In this document: one piece after another, positions 23,257 through 37,585 of the stretch
How the letters are laid out: each line of letters opens with the position of its first letter
Position numbering within the stretch: the first letter of the stretch is position 1
Assembly: GCF_021130785.1 (NCBI RefSeq)
Contig: NC_060213.1
Span: forward strand, 116,824,501 to 116,888,500
Length of the DNA: 64,000 nt
Direction of reading: 5' to 3'
DNA from: Homalodisca vitripennis
Taxonomy: Eukaryota; Arthropoda; Insecta; Hemiptera; Cicadellidae
The notes under the pieces: model-generated
Seen by the model: the letters and a program-made list of their open reading frames with translations, nothing else
What the model was told of the DNA's origin: nothing
Database searches by the model: none
Translations under genes and position numbers: made by a program

Positions 23257-26200
23257 CATGAATGAGTTATGTTACTTTTATACATGACTCTCTCTTCATC
23301 GGACACTATTCAAAACCCGTTACGGACTACTTAATCCCCTAAAAAAGCACCTCCCAAAATTTAAATATTTAAAGATCCAGTCTTTACAACACAATTTAGG
23401 GAACACGACATTGAGTTACTGTGGGGGTTCAGAACGTTGAAGCGATTATTCCACTAATACTATAACAGAGTAAATTAAAACCTAAACGGATGAACTTTAA
23501 TACGGCATGCTTTCAAGCATCCCATAAGCGATTGATGGCCATTTAAGACAACACTATGTATGCTTCTAATTCCTCCTTCATTTTCGTTGTACCAAAGAAC
23601 TTGTGGAACTACTAAATAATATCATGTAACGTTCATGAGGTAGGTCGTGGTAATTGAGGTATAGTCCAACTCTTAATGGTTGAAGTAAATATAAACAGAA
23701 GAAGGAGGGAAGAGGAATTTTTAGAATTCATAAAACTAGGTAAACCGCTATGACAAAAATCTTTAAAGTCCGATCGTTACCGTAAGAGTCTTAGTGGCTT
23801 GCTGATTAACTCAACGAGTGACCAGATTATTCTGCTTATGTATTGTTCATCTTTAACAATTAACTTCTTTTTACAAATATTTTAATTCATGTAATATTAT
23901 TATGAATAATCAACAAAGATATATTTATTATTTAGAACTCGTTCTAATAATAAATACCACTTCGAAATGTGGATAAAAATAAAATCATTTTAAATGATTT
24001 ACGATAATTATTACTTATAGCTGACCTATAACAGTTCATTTTAAAGCGTACAAGACGCATCTTTCTATCAGTAGGTACAAGTATCTTTGTTTTCTGTATC
24101 TGTATTTAATGTAAAATAAATGGTTATTTAAATTTTGATACACAATTTATATTTAAAATTAAAAGGAACAGTTATCCAAGCGACAAATATTTTCCAATTG
24201 AAATTTTCTTTTACAATCCCTTGAAATCTTTTGGTGGTTTAGGTATTATATTTCAAATTGCCGAAGTCAATAAATCTACGAAATTTTTAGTGGATTGAAA
24301 ACCTTACCCAAAGACCCTTTAAACTTATTAATTTCTTTTTTGAGCTGTTAAAATTTCAAGTACGTAGGTCAAATTAAAAATCAATTACGAATGTCGTGCT
24401 TAAGAGGTAAACAATAAAAATGTGATTGAAAACGTTTTCATACCAAATAGTGGTATGCAAACTCCATGAGTAACGTTTTACTTGGTTAGGATGATAACAT
24501 AATGTTATTATCATACTATTTATATAACTACGTTGATTTTAACCCTTATAAAAATATGTTTCATTATGTTGACGAAGTAAAAGACACGTTTTCAAACGAG
24601 CATTACTTTGATTATTGTAAGAGAAAACCATACAGACTTTTATACATTATTATAACAGTACAATCCAACACCTTGCACACGATTATAAGATTAAGATAAT
24701 ACCTGCGTTCTAGAAATCCATGCATAATCTAACTCTTGAACGAAATTGCTTGCAATTGCAAAACGATAACATTATGCCAAACACCCGTTTCTCAATTACC
24801 CAGTACTTACCCTGAAAGCGCTGGTTTTGCTAATTGCAGGACGATTCTCTTAACGTTTAAAGCTTCTCTAAGTACTTTTACGTGCGATTCTTGAGCAAAG
24901 TAATATAGCTTAGCATAGTTTATTGAAACTAAATCAAACTAAGTACTCTTATTTTGTACGATTATTTTCATTACATGATTTTTAAACAATACACGTTTTC
25001 AATATAAAAATTTTAAAACATCTAATACTGTTTTTTTAATGAGTTTAAAGATAAAACTTTACATTCATAATGACAAAAATAATAGTTTCTAATGGACTAT
25101 TGTAGTCGTGATAAAATGTATGTTCTTATTGGTAACATATTTGTGAATTCATCTTACAGTCTCACACATTATGTTTTAATCCAATTAAACCTGAATCTTA
25201 CAATAGTTAAACATATTATGACCACAATCAAAAATGTAATGATATATTCATCTGATTAGAGCATCTAAAATTAACACAGATTGGGCTGGTTACAAAATTG
25301 ATCTTATTACGTTTTACTTGAAAAAAGTTATTTGTTTGAATTGCTCTCATTTCATTTATTTTTTCAACTAAATAAACCTATATTTCTAGGCGTATGATTG
25401 CAAGCCTGGGTAGTGACAAATAAACTGTTGTTTAATGTGGTTATACTAAACTTCACATGAGTATAAAAGATCAGTTTATATAGCAACAGAATATAAAACT
25501 TATTAATTGATATTTCTTTTCGTTCTCAATAAGCAATAAAACTTGGATGAATACGCTTAAAATATTTATGAAACCACCTTTTTAAAAATTAGGTTGTAAA
25601 ACATTTTTATATATTTTTCATTTAGACTCTTAGGTTAAGAACTATAAACCAGAAACAGTTGTTAGAATATACTGGGACACTCTGTAAATACAGGGTGTCC
25701 AAGACTCTCTGCCAATCGTTTGATATATAATTCCTAGACCAGAAGTAACCAAAACTACCTTATTCAAACATGGATCTTAAAAATTATCAGTCAATCCAAT
25801 ATTTTAAGCTTTTAACATACATAACAAAATTTTATTTTAAATTTTAAGAATACAAGTTGTAAAACATCACAATTTGATAAACATTTTTTTAAACAGCTTT
25901 ATTTTTCAAATAGTGTAAATATCTTAAAAACAACACACGATATCTAAATTGCACTTATAATATTATTGTTTAACACCAGCATCAAAATCCGACGATAACC
26001 AATGTAAGAAAACGGTGATAAATAATATAAATACTTAGCTTTAAAAAACAAATGTTAAATTTTATTTACTACCATTATGTGATAGCACTGCTAGTGAGCC
26101 ACAACGATCAGCTGTTTTAAATTCAGCAGCTCTATTCAGCTAATTAAAGATTTACACCGTACAATTTGGATCATAACACCCTTATCTATTGCGGGATTTA

Positions 26201-26640
26201 TGTATCGTTCTTCAAAACAAATATATATCTAAAAATATTTTAAAAAATTATTATTTTCTTAATATGACTAAAAAACTTTATTTATATAGGCTGGTTGGGT
26301 TATACGATTTTTTATTACTATTTTCTTATTATGAATAAATAAACTTTATTTACTTAGATTGGTTGGGTTTTTATATACATTTTTATATTATAACAAATTC
26401 AAATTTACTAATTTTGCATTAACAGATAAGTTTGATTCTGAAAAATTTATGTCCAAATTTGAAAAAGCTACATTCTAAATTTCTACTGCCAGACTAATTG
26501 CACACGTTAAAATGTGTCACTTATTTTCTCTTTAGTTTTGTAAAAAGAGTATTTAAATTAATTAATAGTATTTAGCAAAGTTTTATTAATTAAATAATTT
26601 AGATTATGCCCATCAATAAAATTGGAAAATATAATCCATA
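23257..26640. other. AT-rich intergenic sequence
   Basis: No supportable gene or RNA. A near-perfect 12-bp inverted repeat resembling transposon ends lies at 25,675-25,700 (listed separately). Confidence 0.5.
25675..25700. repeat. Inverted repeat resembling transposon tips
   Basis: GGACACTCTGTA and TACAGGGTGTCC are inverted with one mismatch and a 2-base spacer. ACAGGGTGTCC is a common type of terminal sequence in insect DNA transposons. Related strings occur at 30,349 (CAGGGTGTTCC) and 57,791 (ATGGTGTCCC). Confidence 0.45.
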
Positions 26641-26652
26641 TTAAATATTTAA

Positions 26653-26654
<2 letters not shown>

Positions 26655-26701
<47 letters not shown>
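26655..26701. repeat. TG dinucleotide microsatellite
   Basis: About 23 uninterrupted TG units. Confidence 0.95.
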
Positions 26702-26702
<1 letters not shown>

Positions 26703-28640
26703 GATACTGTAATTGGAAAATCCCGTCTTCGATCAATGTACTGCAATATACCCCTTAGTGTGTGTTTAATTCAATTAAAACTCTGTTGAATTCCGTAAAA
26801 ACATTGTTACTTGTTCTACTGTTTTATTAATATTCAAAAACACCTTTTAAAGTATATTTAATTGTTATTGATTTTAACATATACTGTACATAACAATACT
26901 TGAGTTATGTTGATTCATGAGATTAAAAAGATAATAAAGAAATCATTATCATCCAATATATAGGCCTATATATTGGATGATAATGATTTCCAACGCTTCA
27001 ACTCTTATAATTTTCCAACGCTCAACCAAACATAAGGAAAATAGTAATTAATAGTTCTTTATGATTTTTTTAAATCCGAGGTATAAGAACCTAATAGTAT
27101 AACAGACTAAAAATTATTTTACCTTTATGTAATACGTGCAAAACTGACAATTTAAACTTTTCAGGATAATGTTATAGCTAGCGAGCAAAATTCCACTGCA
27201 AAATATTAATTAAAATTTATAATTATTTTACAAAATTCAAGGATAAATTATGTAAATTACTACCACAGACTTTTGTCTAATGTCACAGTTCCATTATGTA
27301 CAGTTAGGAAACGTTTTTCTATACTATATTCTGTAACATATTGTATGCTGACCTCCGCAGTTTTGGGAGTAACTCGAGCTATTATTTTACCGTATATCTT
27401 TGGAAATTGTAAGGGCATTATCAATCAACCTCTTTATAACCAGGTACTCTATTTTTCTCCCTTTTTTTGCGATTTCCTTGCACCTTTGAGATATATTGAT
27501 TTGATTTTCGTGTTAAGAGTGTGGTCAGACCACTTATAAGCACACATATTTAATTTTTTATTACCAAAATACTATAGACTGAAATATATAAAATAGTTAA
27601 GGTTCTTGCTGCAAACTTTGACTACATCGCTAGACCAATTAGTTCATTGGGATACTATTTAATTATTAACCTATTTAATAATTAAACTTTTCAAGTAACT
27701 GTTTTGTAATAATTACATTATTGCAATGTAATAACTTATGATACAAGTTAAGCACTTCTAGTAAACAAAGACGAAATTGCTTCAAATTAGTTTTCATCCT
27801 AAAATAACGTATTTAAAAACTGCTTTATCCCTCTAAAGCACCATATATACAATAGCAGTTTTAGTAGACTTCAATAAAACTGAAAGAACATTTTCAAGCC
27901 AATGACTCATTTAAATACAATGCGATGTGTTTCTATATCAGATTTTCAAATGTTTTTCAAATGAATTTACTCGTTTCTGTACAAATTAATTTAACAATTA
28001 AGTTTAAACATGAACTGTCATCGAACGCTATATTGCTTATAAAGAAAACAAATTTAATACAATTTTGTAATCTTTAGTTTAATTTTCTTTATAGTTGGCC
28101 AGACAGAAGATACATTTTTCCAGCTCCTTTGTTAACACTCAGCCAGTAATACGATTATAATGTACTACTTTTTTGACACTTAAAATAATAATTGAGCTGT
28201 ATTCTTATTAAATGTAGCTCATCCAAATAATTAAATTCAGTTTAATATGTTTTAACAGTACAGTATTTTATGGAGATAAATTGTTTACAACTCGCTGACT
28301 CTTCCAAAGGCTAATAATTCTTCGTCTAGTGGAAACTAATTTTTCAATTTTGCTGTCCTTTAAAATACCCTTGATCAAACAGTATTTTAATATATTTTGC
28401 ATTGCACCACAAGACTGTGGTATGATAGATTAATACATTATTTCATTGGTTAACCTATAATGAAATATATAATTTTAAATAATAAAAAACATAAGTTATA
28501 TAGCTAAATTATGAAATTTTGCCGGAGGAATAAAAACATATGGGATTATTTATAAAATTTAAATCACACAAGTTTTTGTTTAACCGTTTGAAGCACTATT
28601 TGTACGGAAATTAGGGCCTAGAAAGTTTTCTTTTCCATCT
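26702..28640. other. AT-rich intergenic sequence
   Basis: No gene. It contains the 52-bp perfect palindrome at 26,939-26,990. An 88-codon open frame at 27,273 has no recognisable feature. Confidence 0.5.
26939..26990. repeat. Perfect 52-bp palindrome
   Basis: Two 26-bp arms with no spacer, centred on AGGCCT. Each arm begins GAAATCATTATCATCC when read inward. The match is exact over all 26 pairs. Confidence 0.97.
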
Positions 28641-28714
28641 GTCTGCCCGCACTAGCTCGAAGGAAAAATTAATTATCACTGGTAGGTAAGTAATTAAAAA
28701 TTTTCCAATATTAA

Positions 28715-28765
28715 TTTCTTTATTGCAAGGCCTTTCGGAATCAATGAGTTCATCATCAGGAACTT
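28715..28765 (-). ncRNA. Possible hammerhead ribozyme core (Penelope-like relic)
   Basis: The minus strand contains CTGATGA (28759-28753), a short imperfect hairpin and GAAA (28736-28733), followed by GGCCTTGCAATAAAG. This matches the order of conserved hammerhead core elements and resembles terminal repeats of Penelope-like retroelements. Stem II is weak (about 4 bp with a bulge) and no reverse transcriptase is nearby. Confidence 0.35.
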
Positions 28766-28779
28766 TAATTTTTTTAGGT

Positions 28780-30610
28780 AACTTATGATGGCATAAATTA
28801 TATTAAGTATCTTAAAAAATATATATTATTAATCCGCAGTAAAATGCTAATGGTTTGGGGGCCACGACGAGTTTAAACCACGTGGTATAGTAGACAAGAA
28901 AATAGCATGTCACTCAATGCCATAAAGATTTGTTTTAAGACATATGGCATATTCTCCTGTAATATACACGAGAATCCATAATGTTAGATTGTTACCGCAA
29001 ATATTGTGAGATAAATTAAATTAAAACCCACGTTAACTCTCTAGACAAAGTTATATATCACTATTGGTTATGTCAAGTCAAATACATTTTACTATATGAA
29101 CTCTGGTTAGTGTCTCATCTGCATGCGTTATAACAAAACTGTTTATAGCATAAAAAATAGAGAATAAAATTAGAGTCAAATGTATATCTATTGAATGTGA
29201 AAAAAAAATCTAAATTAATTAAAACATATCTTTGTAATATTTCTTAAATCGTGGCCATTATGAATTATTATTTTGAATATCCTAAATATACCAACTTCAT
29301 AAAATCGTTGCCAAAAATTTAATATTTTATTAAATTTGATAGAAAATCCAATAATATGTATTGTTTAAGTAAAAAATATAGTTTACTGATTTAATAATAA
29401 TTTGTTACGAAAAAATACAGAGTATATTGCGATTCTCATTGAATAACAAGCGCAGTGTGGTATTTGGCAGTTTTATCCGGACAAAAGTCAATTTTGGAAA
29501 CTTAGGGAATAGTCTAATCAAGGGTTTTCATTTATCAATCTGTTGTACGACCATGTGTAGAGGCCACTATTTTCAAAACAGATTAATTAAATCGGGAAAC
29601 CACAATAGATTATGGTTCACTGGGTAATTACAATTGTTACGTAATTGGTATATGAAGCTATCACTAAATAAATTTTTTAGTTATATAAAATCACGAAGCT
29701 GCAGTAGTCTTTTTCCTAGGTTTAATTATTTCAAATAAAAAAAGTTTTTTTGTACTTGCTGGAAAACGTTTTAGATTTGTATTTTAGGGTTTAATTTTTG
29801 AGGATAATTATTTCGATGCAGGTTTTTGCAGATGTCCCAACTCACTACCTTTACGTAAAGAATTAATCAGTTTGTACTCGGCATATATTTAATGTGCAAC
29901 TACAATTGTAGTCTTCTTTTATTTAGTTGACATGCAAATATGTAGTGAAACATAATGTTTTACGTTTGAATTAAATGTGATTATAAATCTTCAAAATCTG
30001 TGCTTATAGTATGAAACAAATGAAGGATGAAATTGAGGGTTGTTTTAAATTGTAATTTGTTACAATAGGGCAATGTTTTCACCCAGCTTACGTTTTTAAA
30101 TTATTCGTAACCATTTGTAATAAATAACCATTGATACGCTAAAAAAATATTTTGGAATATTATTGGGACTAACACATTCTCTTATCTTGAGGTACACCCA
30201 TAAGTGTTGCTATTGCTTACGTGTAAACTGCCCTATTTAGAGCCATTATTAACTATTCTTCGGATGGAAAGAAAGATTTTGAAATATAAAATATAAAAGG
30301 AAGATCTAGAAGTTGTGTTTGTGTAGAATCTAAAAAGAACATAAAATACAGGGTGTTCCATAAAAGATTTTAAAGTTGGCCACCATAATGGAAAATGGCG
30401 GCCATACTCAAAAAATTTTAAAGTGTATGTATTCCTGAGTGAAACTTAAAATTTAGCAAGTTGCAAATTTAAAGTGTGGTGTTAAGTCATGTAATTAAAA
30501 AGGTTGCTATTGGATCACTTTAAAAAACTCACCCGGTATATACCTGTGGAGAACTACAAGTCTATTTGTATAATGTCGGTATCGATCAATGGGTTCTATC
30601 AAACTCAATC
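28780..30610. other. AT-rich intergenic sequence
   Basis: No supportable gene. A transposon-tip-like CAGGGTGTTCC lies at 30,349. Confidence 0.5.
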
Positions 30611-30614
30611 ATGA

Positions 30615-31285
30615 TTTGTGTTTGATGTGAAGTGCATGTGAAACTGTGGCTTTAGGATTGATTTTCTAATATTCACACACACAACTAAAGCTATGTTGAT
30701 GGTGTGTGGTATCAGACTGAAAAACGTTTCATTTCTGTTGGCTGGCTTGTGGTTCTTGTCAAATTGTGGTTTGACACAAGTGATTGCCTAATGTTCACAC
30801 AAACAACAAACCCCATGCGGATGGTTTGTGGTTTCAGAATAAAATGCGTTTCATTTCTGTCGGCTGATTTGTGGTTTATGTCAAACTGCGGTTTAAACAA
30901 GTGATTGTCTAATGTTCACACAAACAACAATACTCGAGTAGATTGTTTGTGGTATCAGACTGAAACACGTTTCACTTCTTTTAGCTGGTTTGTGATACAT
31001 GTCAAATTTTGGCTTGGAAAAGTGATTTTCTAGTGTTCACACAAACATGATTGACTGATGTTTAGTTACTGTCAAACTGAGGATTAGAAAATCTTTGCTT
31101 GCTTAAACAACAAAATCCATGAGGTTGTTTATGCACCCCCACCCGGAACTTATATACGTCTCGTATCTGTTACCTGCAGAGTGAATCATGCCAAACTGTG
31201 ATTTTAAAAAGGTTTTCCCGACGTTGACCGAAACAACATGCCCATGCGAGTGGTTTTTGTTGTCATACTAAAAAAGGGTAAATTC
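30615..31285. repeat. Tandem array of ~121-bp degenerate units
   Basis: About five to six diverged units. The landmark GTTTCATTTCTGT, or a close variant, starts at 30726, 30848 and 30969 (spacing 122 and 121). Each unit also carries TAATGTTCACACAAACAACA and a GTGATT block. Later units decay. Confidence 0.8.
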
Positions 31286-31289
31286 CCTT

Positions 31290-34200
31290 TGGATTTCCAA
31301 CACTTTTTTCTATCAAGGCAAGATTTAATAATGTAAGTACTTAGTAATTATTCTTAATTTTTACCATAATATTTACAGTAAAAATTTCAAAAGTAAAGGC
31401 GTTTTAGATGGAAGTGAGGCTCCTGCTCTAAGAACCCTATTTAAATTTGGACAGTTAAAACACTACAGAAATCAAAAGGGTACAGTTTTAACAGTTAGTT
31501 TCCAGTGAGATTGCAACTTCTAGGGAAAGGGTTAGCAGTTTTAAACGTTTTTATACGCTGGTAATACATTTAAACAAATGGTTACAACTTGTGATTGGTA
31601 AAACTGAGAGATTATGTCATCGATAATTTCTTTTGTGTCGTTGTCTTTCCATAATTCCGTAAGTAGAATATCCCTTAGAATTTATTTTACAACTTTAAAA
31701 ATTAAGAAAGGAAAATACTGTTAAAGATTAAATGAAAGTTTCAATTCATGGAGAAAACTTGAGTTTAATGGGTGAATTGATTTTCAAGCTGAGGATAATA
31801 CACATACATTTGTATAACTAGATAATTGTTGTAAGAACATTAAAACCTTCGTGGAAAGAAAGATATCTTATTATATGTACATGATACATTTAGTACTGAT
31901 TTAAAGTATAATACATTGTTGATAGCAGGTCACATGTTTTGAAGGTATTTAAGTTTTCATCGTCAAACCTGTGCAGCTGTGGTGGTGAATGTTAAATTTG
32001 TAAACGTCCCTAAGTTAAAATATGGAGCACAACACAGTCGCAAATAAACGAGAGCTACAACCGTTACTACTAATGTTCGAAGATGATGGAATGAAAAATA
32101 GCTTTAGAAAAATGACACTGTAAAAGGTTATGGTCATTGGGTTTGCTTAACCGTAAGATAGAAATATACATTTTTTTATATTGCAATACTATTAGAAATA
32201 CAATAGTATTCGGTTGAAAATACTTCAATAGGTACGTCAATGGAATGTTTTGTAAGCAGTCTTTTGTCTATTCAAGTTAAGTTATTGTTTTTTCTACATA
32301 TTGTTTTGTACTATAATATGATTTACTTATTTTACTTTTATAGTGGAATTTTGAAGAAAATTATCCTTTTAATTTTTGAAATGTTTAAATCTTTGAATGT
32401 TATTATTTTATGTAAATGTCCTATACTTTATTTTGTTAGTACTCCAAAAGAATGTTATTTTATTCCATACTTTGCTGCAGAGACTATAACTATAATATTT
32501 TTATATTGATCTGAGGATTAACTAATGAAGTTACATTATAAAAAATGTATAAATCTTGTCCATAAGGTCTATAGGTTACCAAATTGTTGTACGATTGTTT
32601 TAAAAGTTCTCAAAGGTATTGAATAGAACACACAACACGGTTTTTGCGAGTTTTAACCAGAGAAAATGAATTAATCAACCCACAATGTAAACAACAACGC
32701 GATGATTACTGCCCAGTAAAATCAATTTAACTCTTTTGTCGCTGTTTCCGCTACGGCTAACACGGTCGAAAATTGTGTTCTGTTTTCCGCCTGAGTGTGG
32801 CTTAAATTGCTTTTAAATTTTTGAGTTTAATATATCGCTGATAGGTTTGTATTAAATTCCTTGTTAAAATATATGCAATATTGTACTTATTAGTTTATTT
32901 CAATTTTCAAAAAAATCAAATCATATCACGTTTATTTCCACACACAAAAAGAAATGAAATACAAAATAAATCTTTACATTGAAATGATAGCAAATGTAGC
33001 ATTTGTATATTATCTAATCCATATAAAACATACAAAAGTATTCTAGTAATACAATTCAAAAACTAAAATTAAATAATTAACGTTAAAATAATATAAAAAA
33101 GACTTATGTCACATAAATAAATCAATATAATGAATAAAGAGATGAAATATACATATATATACATGTACATGTATATACACATACATATACATACATATCC
33201 ACATCCATACACGCATACCTAGTAAAAACAGCATTAAATTTGCTACATAATTTCTGGATAAATTCAAATAATGGGAAAAGAGCTTACATGGGCCTTAATG
33301 GCCTGTGCGTAGACTAGAGTTGAAATTGTTACAATTCGAATTTTAACTCGAGCAGAGTGTAGATTAATGTTATAAAATATTTTAATTGAAAGAAGACATC
33401 TAAAGCAGAATAAACGACGGATATGACCTGGAATTCCGATTATCAGGAATATAGTGGAGATAGTAGACAAAAACAAATAAAAATATTAAGTGAACAAAAA
33501 TTACATAAAATAGGCTAATTACTTAAGTGAATGTATTTTATTATCTATAGTTTGAAGAGGAGAGTTACAGTGCTGAATTACAGTTCTTGGGACTTCCTAG
33601 TAGCATACAGGAGTATGCGGCAAGCAGCATTACTGCATTACCAGAACAGCTCATACTATTAAAAATGGCAGGGGGACCCTATGCTATACGTAGCGAAACA
33701 GGTTTTGCTAGAAGTTGCATACAAAATTACGTCTACAGTATAACTCATTTCATTCGCGAGAAATCCTACGAAAAATTATCAAACAGAAATTAAATATCTA
33801 TAGCCCCCAGGAATACAGAAAACAAATGTTCAAGTCTACTGAGTGCATTGGTATCCATAAACTATAATCAAACTCATTATGATCTATGAACTAAATTTAA
33901 GACTAAAAAGCCAAATTTGGCAGACAGCTATGCTACTAAACGCTGGTCCAAATCCGGTAGAAATCATGGCTATAATAAAACAAGATGTTGCCTGAGTAGG
34001 AAAACATAAATGCAACAAGTCCATAGCTCAGTTAGTTCCTGAAAAATCATATCAATTACAGGCTTTTATAAAGCTTAGTCCACGGCAGGATATCTATTAA
34101 TCCATTGAGCTGTATATTTTCTATGTCCAAGTCTAGGATTAATCTTTCATAACCTTAAACCATGAAATTGCATGCACTATTATCAATCTTGATGTTGTCT

Positions 34201-37200
34201 ACGTAGAAATAAAACTTCTTCATGGAAAATGCCAACTTAATGTGTAATTTACTTCTTTATTAATCGTGCTGAAAAGCAAACTGATAGACAGATACAGTGT
34301 AATAACTCTTAATAGGCCAATAAACTTAAAATGAAAATAAAATAAAATGAAACTTAAAATAGTTCTAAAACTTGATCTGATGCAATAATTTATTATTACT
34401 AGGTACTTTGTTAAATTTGTCTTAGGAATTTTTTTAGATTTATAACTTGTACAATATCCTTAGAATTAGTTCAACACATCTATTTATAAAGCATATAAAT
34501 TTTCTAGGCAAGACAGATGACTTGTGAGTTTTTGCTAACTAATTTATTTATCCCGCGGCTATTTCGTTGCCATTATTGTTATCTTTAGGATTAATCTTTT
34601 CACTAACCTTAAATAATAAACTGTGTATACAGTACGGTTCATAATGTGGTAGATCGTATTTTATGTACAGTATCATTGCCGATGAAAAAGGTTTGGTAAG
34701 GAATTTATCTATCATATAGTTCAAATAATTCAAGACTTATTTGAGTAAGATACATAGATTGATCAAAAACTTTTGAAACGTACTCAACACGGTGTTTTAT
34801 AAGTTTAATTCGTAGCTCAAAGCTACGCCATGATTGAAGGAATTTTCCGATTATATGAACAAAAAATAAGTACAAGTTTTGGATTATGAATATTTTGGCT
34901 ATAAAGCGTAGCCATTATCTTTAAAGTTTTATCTTAAAATAAAAATAATTTTTAAATGAGTAAAACAAAGAAATACGGGTTTTGGATCTTTAGACAACTA
35001 TTCGTCTTTGGGGCACGATTGAATTTTTTATGCACAGCTTTATTCTGATGTAAGATTTGGCTTGTTTATCTTCATATATTTATTTTTGCTTACTTAATCC
35101 TATGTTTTGAACTCATTCTTAATATTCCTTTTAGTTTTAAACGACAATCAGTTAGGTGTTTTTACCTCCGTCAAATCTAAAATCAACCTCCGTCAAATCT
35201 AAAATCAACCGTAATAAGACTACAGCATAAAATTCACCAAATGGATTAATTCTTATAGTTAAGACAGCTCAACTACAAAATACTAAAATGATTAGTACCT
35301 ACTTAAACTAGTAATCTAAATACAATAGTATATTTTAATAATATTTTTAAATCTGTTATTGATTGGCTAATATAATCTGAAATTACTTTCAACCCTGTCA
35401 GATTTGCTGAGGAGTGTATCGAATATAAAATTGTAATCTTAGAGAATTTGTTCCGAGGTTTTAAAGAGAGAGTTGTCTTATGTTCATGTTATAATTATGA
35501 AATTATGTTATAAAAATACCACATGAACATTCCTTAAACCCTTTTTATTTTTGGAAATGCTACTGTATGTAAAATACGATGTGATACATAATTTTCTGTT
35601 CACTGTTTGGAATTTATATTCAGTCATTGTATAAAACAAGGGTTACACTGTTAAGAGTCAGAGTATCGCGTCACAAACATGTGGAGTGTTTATCTATCGG
35701 TTTCCATTACATAGAGTTCCTACACTACGTTAACTGCCATATTGAGTTTATTCAGTCCTACGAGGCGTGGTTTATTCAAGTACTTCTACTGAATAAAGTA
35801 GGGCTTACGATGCAATATCTTATACCAATACATCTAATACATGCTTCTCGTGTTGAGCATGCAGTGTCTCTTAATAAATATAATCATTCAATATTAAAAT
35901 ATAGTAATAGAATTCAAAAACTTGAAGCTGAACAATATAGACTAAATTGCATAATTTTAATTTTATACAAATAAAATTTTACAGTTTCATACAGTAAAAT
36001 CTTAAAAATTCCAATTCAAAAGAGACTTGAAATAAAGAATATTAAGTATCACTATATTAAAGATTTTCTTTTCAATATTATTTATTATTATACCATTGAT
36101 GTTCATTTTAATATCCCAATGGTTACAAATTGGTCCCAAATTTTACTTTTAAAAGTAATTATAGTCTCAAATAATTATCCTATTCGTAATCCAAATGCCT
36201 CCAAATTACAGCCACTTCCATCATGAAAGAATCATGCATATCTATATTGCAACTACAATAAAGTGTGCTATTGTGAGTTATAACCGTTGTGAGATCAAAG
36301 CTGTATATTATATCCTTATGAATTTCGAATATCATTCGGTTAACTAACAAAACATTTAAATAAATCAACCAGACATTCTACCAAGAACTTGTAATGGAGC
36401 TGATATAAAATAGAAGAATCAATAACATATCATTACAAATACGTTAAATGTCAGATTAGCAAGCCTATTATTCATATGTGTTACATAATTATAAAAATGT
36501 TATATGTTTACATAAGACTTTTATCGTAAGAACTATTTGGTTTTTAGAGTGGAGTGTGTTTTAGACATTGGGTTCTATCCGCAATTAAAAATTTACAAAA
36601 AATACGTAAACATATTATTAAAACCTAATAGCAAAGTATGTTAGCGACAATTATAAACGATTAATGGTGAACAATAAAGTTATTTCTCCTCATTTATAAA
36701 TGTTGCCTAAAGAAATCCTAAAATTTTAAACGCGGTATTGAGAAATAAAATGTATAACAATGAATGTATAGCCTTAAGGTTCTCATATCACTATTTCTAA
36801 GGATTTGTTTCCTCTATCATGTTATAAAGTGACCTTAGTGTTACCAGTTAGAGATATTGATTCTTCAGGTTTCAAAATATTTCATCAAATTAACTTGAAG
36901 TTCTGATCTTACGATCCTCCTTTACACTGATGATAGTCCAAAGTTAAATGACAGATAATATTTATATTTTTATATAATATTTTATCATTACAGTGTTTTT
37001 ATTGTTTTGTAAACAATCTATAATTGTCGTGTAAATCATGAGAGATCTTATAAATGGCTGTATAAAATGTGGTCGAAGATAACGAAGGTTTACATAAAGT
37101 CTTCTCAATCAAACGAAACAACACAGTAAATAACAGTTTTCATTGAGGTATGGAATGTCTCAAAACTCAGTGTGAACTGAAATAAAATTTGCTCACTGAC

Positions 37201-37579
37201 TTTTGATATTCACTTTCATTTACCTAATTATTTTATTGCTGTATAAATAAAATGCATGATTAGTTACATAAAATAACAAAATATCGTATAATTGGTCTCA
37301 GGTTATTTTATTGTATTTCCTCATGTATGTTTCTTTAATTCTGTCGTTGCTATCACGGGTACCATTAAAGCCACTTAAATATATTTTCTAACACTTATAC
37401 ATACCCAATGGAGTGATATATATCATCATCGGTGCTGTATTGATTAAATAAATTCATTCTACGGCTCAGTTTATTTTTGAGATATCGTGCGGACAGAAAG
37501 AGATAAATTTAATGTTTAAAGCGCCCCAAAGTAATAGATTCGCTTACTTTAAGCCGTATGTATCATTATTTATATATAT
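31290..37579. other. AT-rich intergenic sequence before the Polinton
   Basis: No well-supported gene. A 22-bp direct repeat (CCTCCGTCAAATCTAAAATC core) lies at 35,165-35,208, and low-complexity ACATATAC sequence at 33,150-33,220. A 115-codon open frame at 35,627 has no domain. A possible host exon at 33,551 is listed separately. Confidence 0.5.
33551..33793 (+). CDS. Possible host exon, unrecognised
   Basis: The open frame is preceded by TTTTATTATCTATAG, a plausible splice acceptor, and then reads FEEESYSAELQFLGLPSS and EYAASSITALPEQLILLKM. Composition is more protein-like than elsewhere in this region. I do not recognise it, no neighbouring exon is evident, and the true exon end is unknown. 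It may equally be a fragment of a mobile element or chance. Confidence 0.2.
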   Translation, partial: FEEESYSAELQFLGLPSSIQEYAASSITALPEQLILLKMAGGPYAIRSETGFARSCIQNYVYSITHFIREKSYEKLSNRN

Positions 37580-37585
37580 ATATAA

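Noticed and set aside
26558..26746. His/Thr-rich 62-residue protein
   Set aside because: Produced by the TG microsatellite.
35627..35974. 115-codon open frame
   Set aside because: No domain, no homologous pattern, and composition like the AT-rich flanks.
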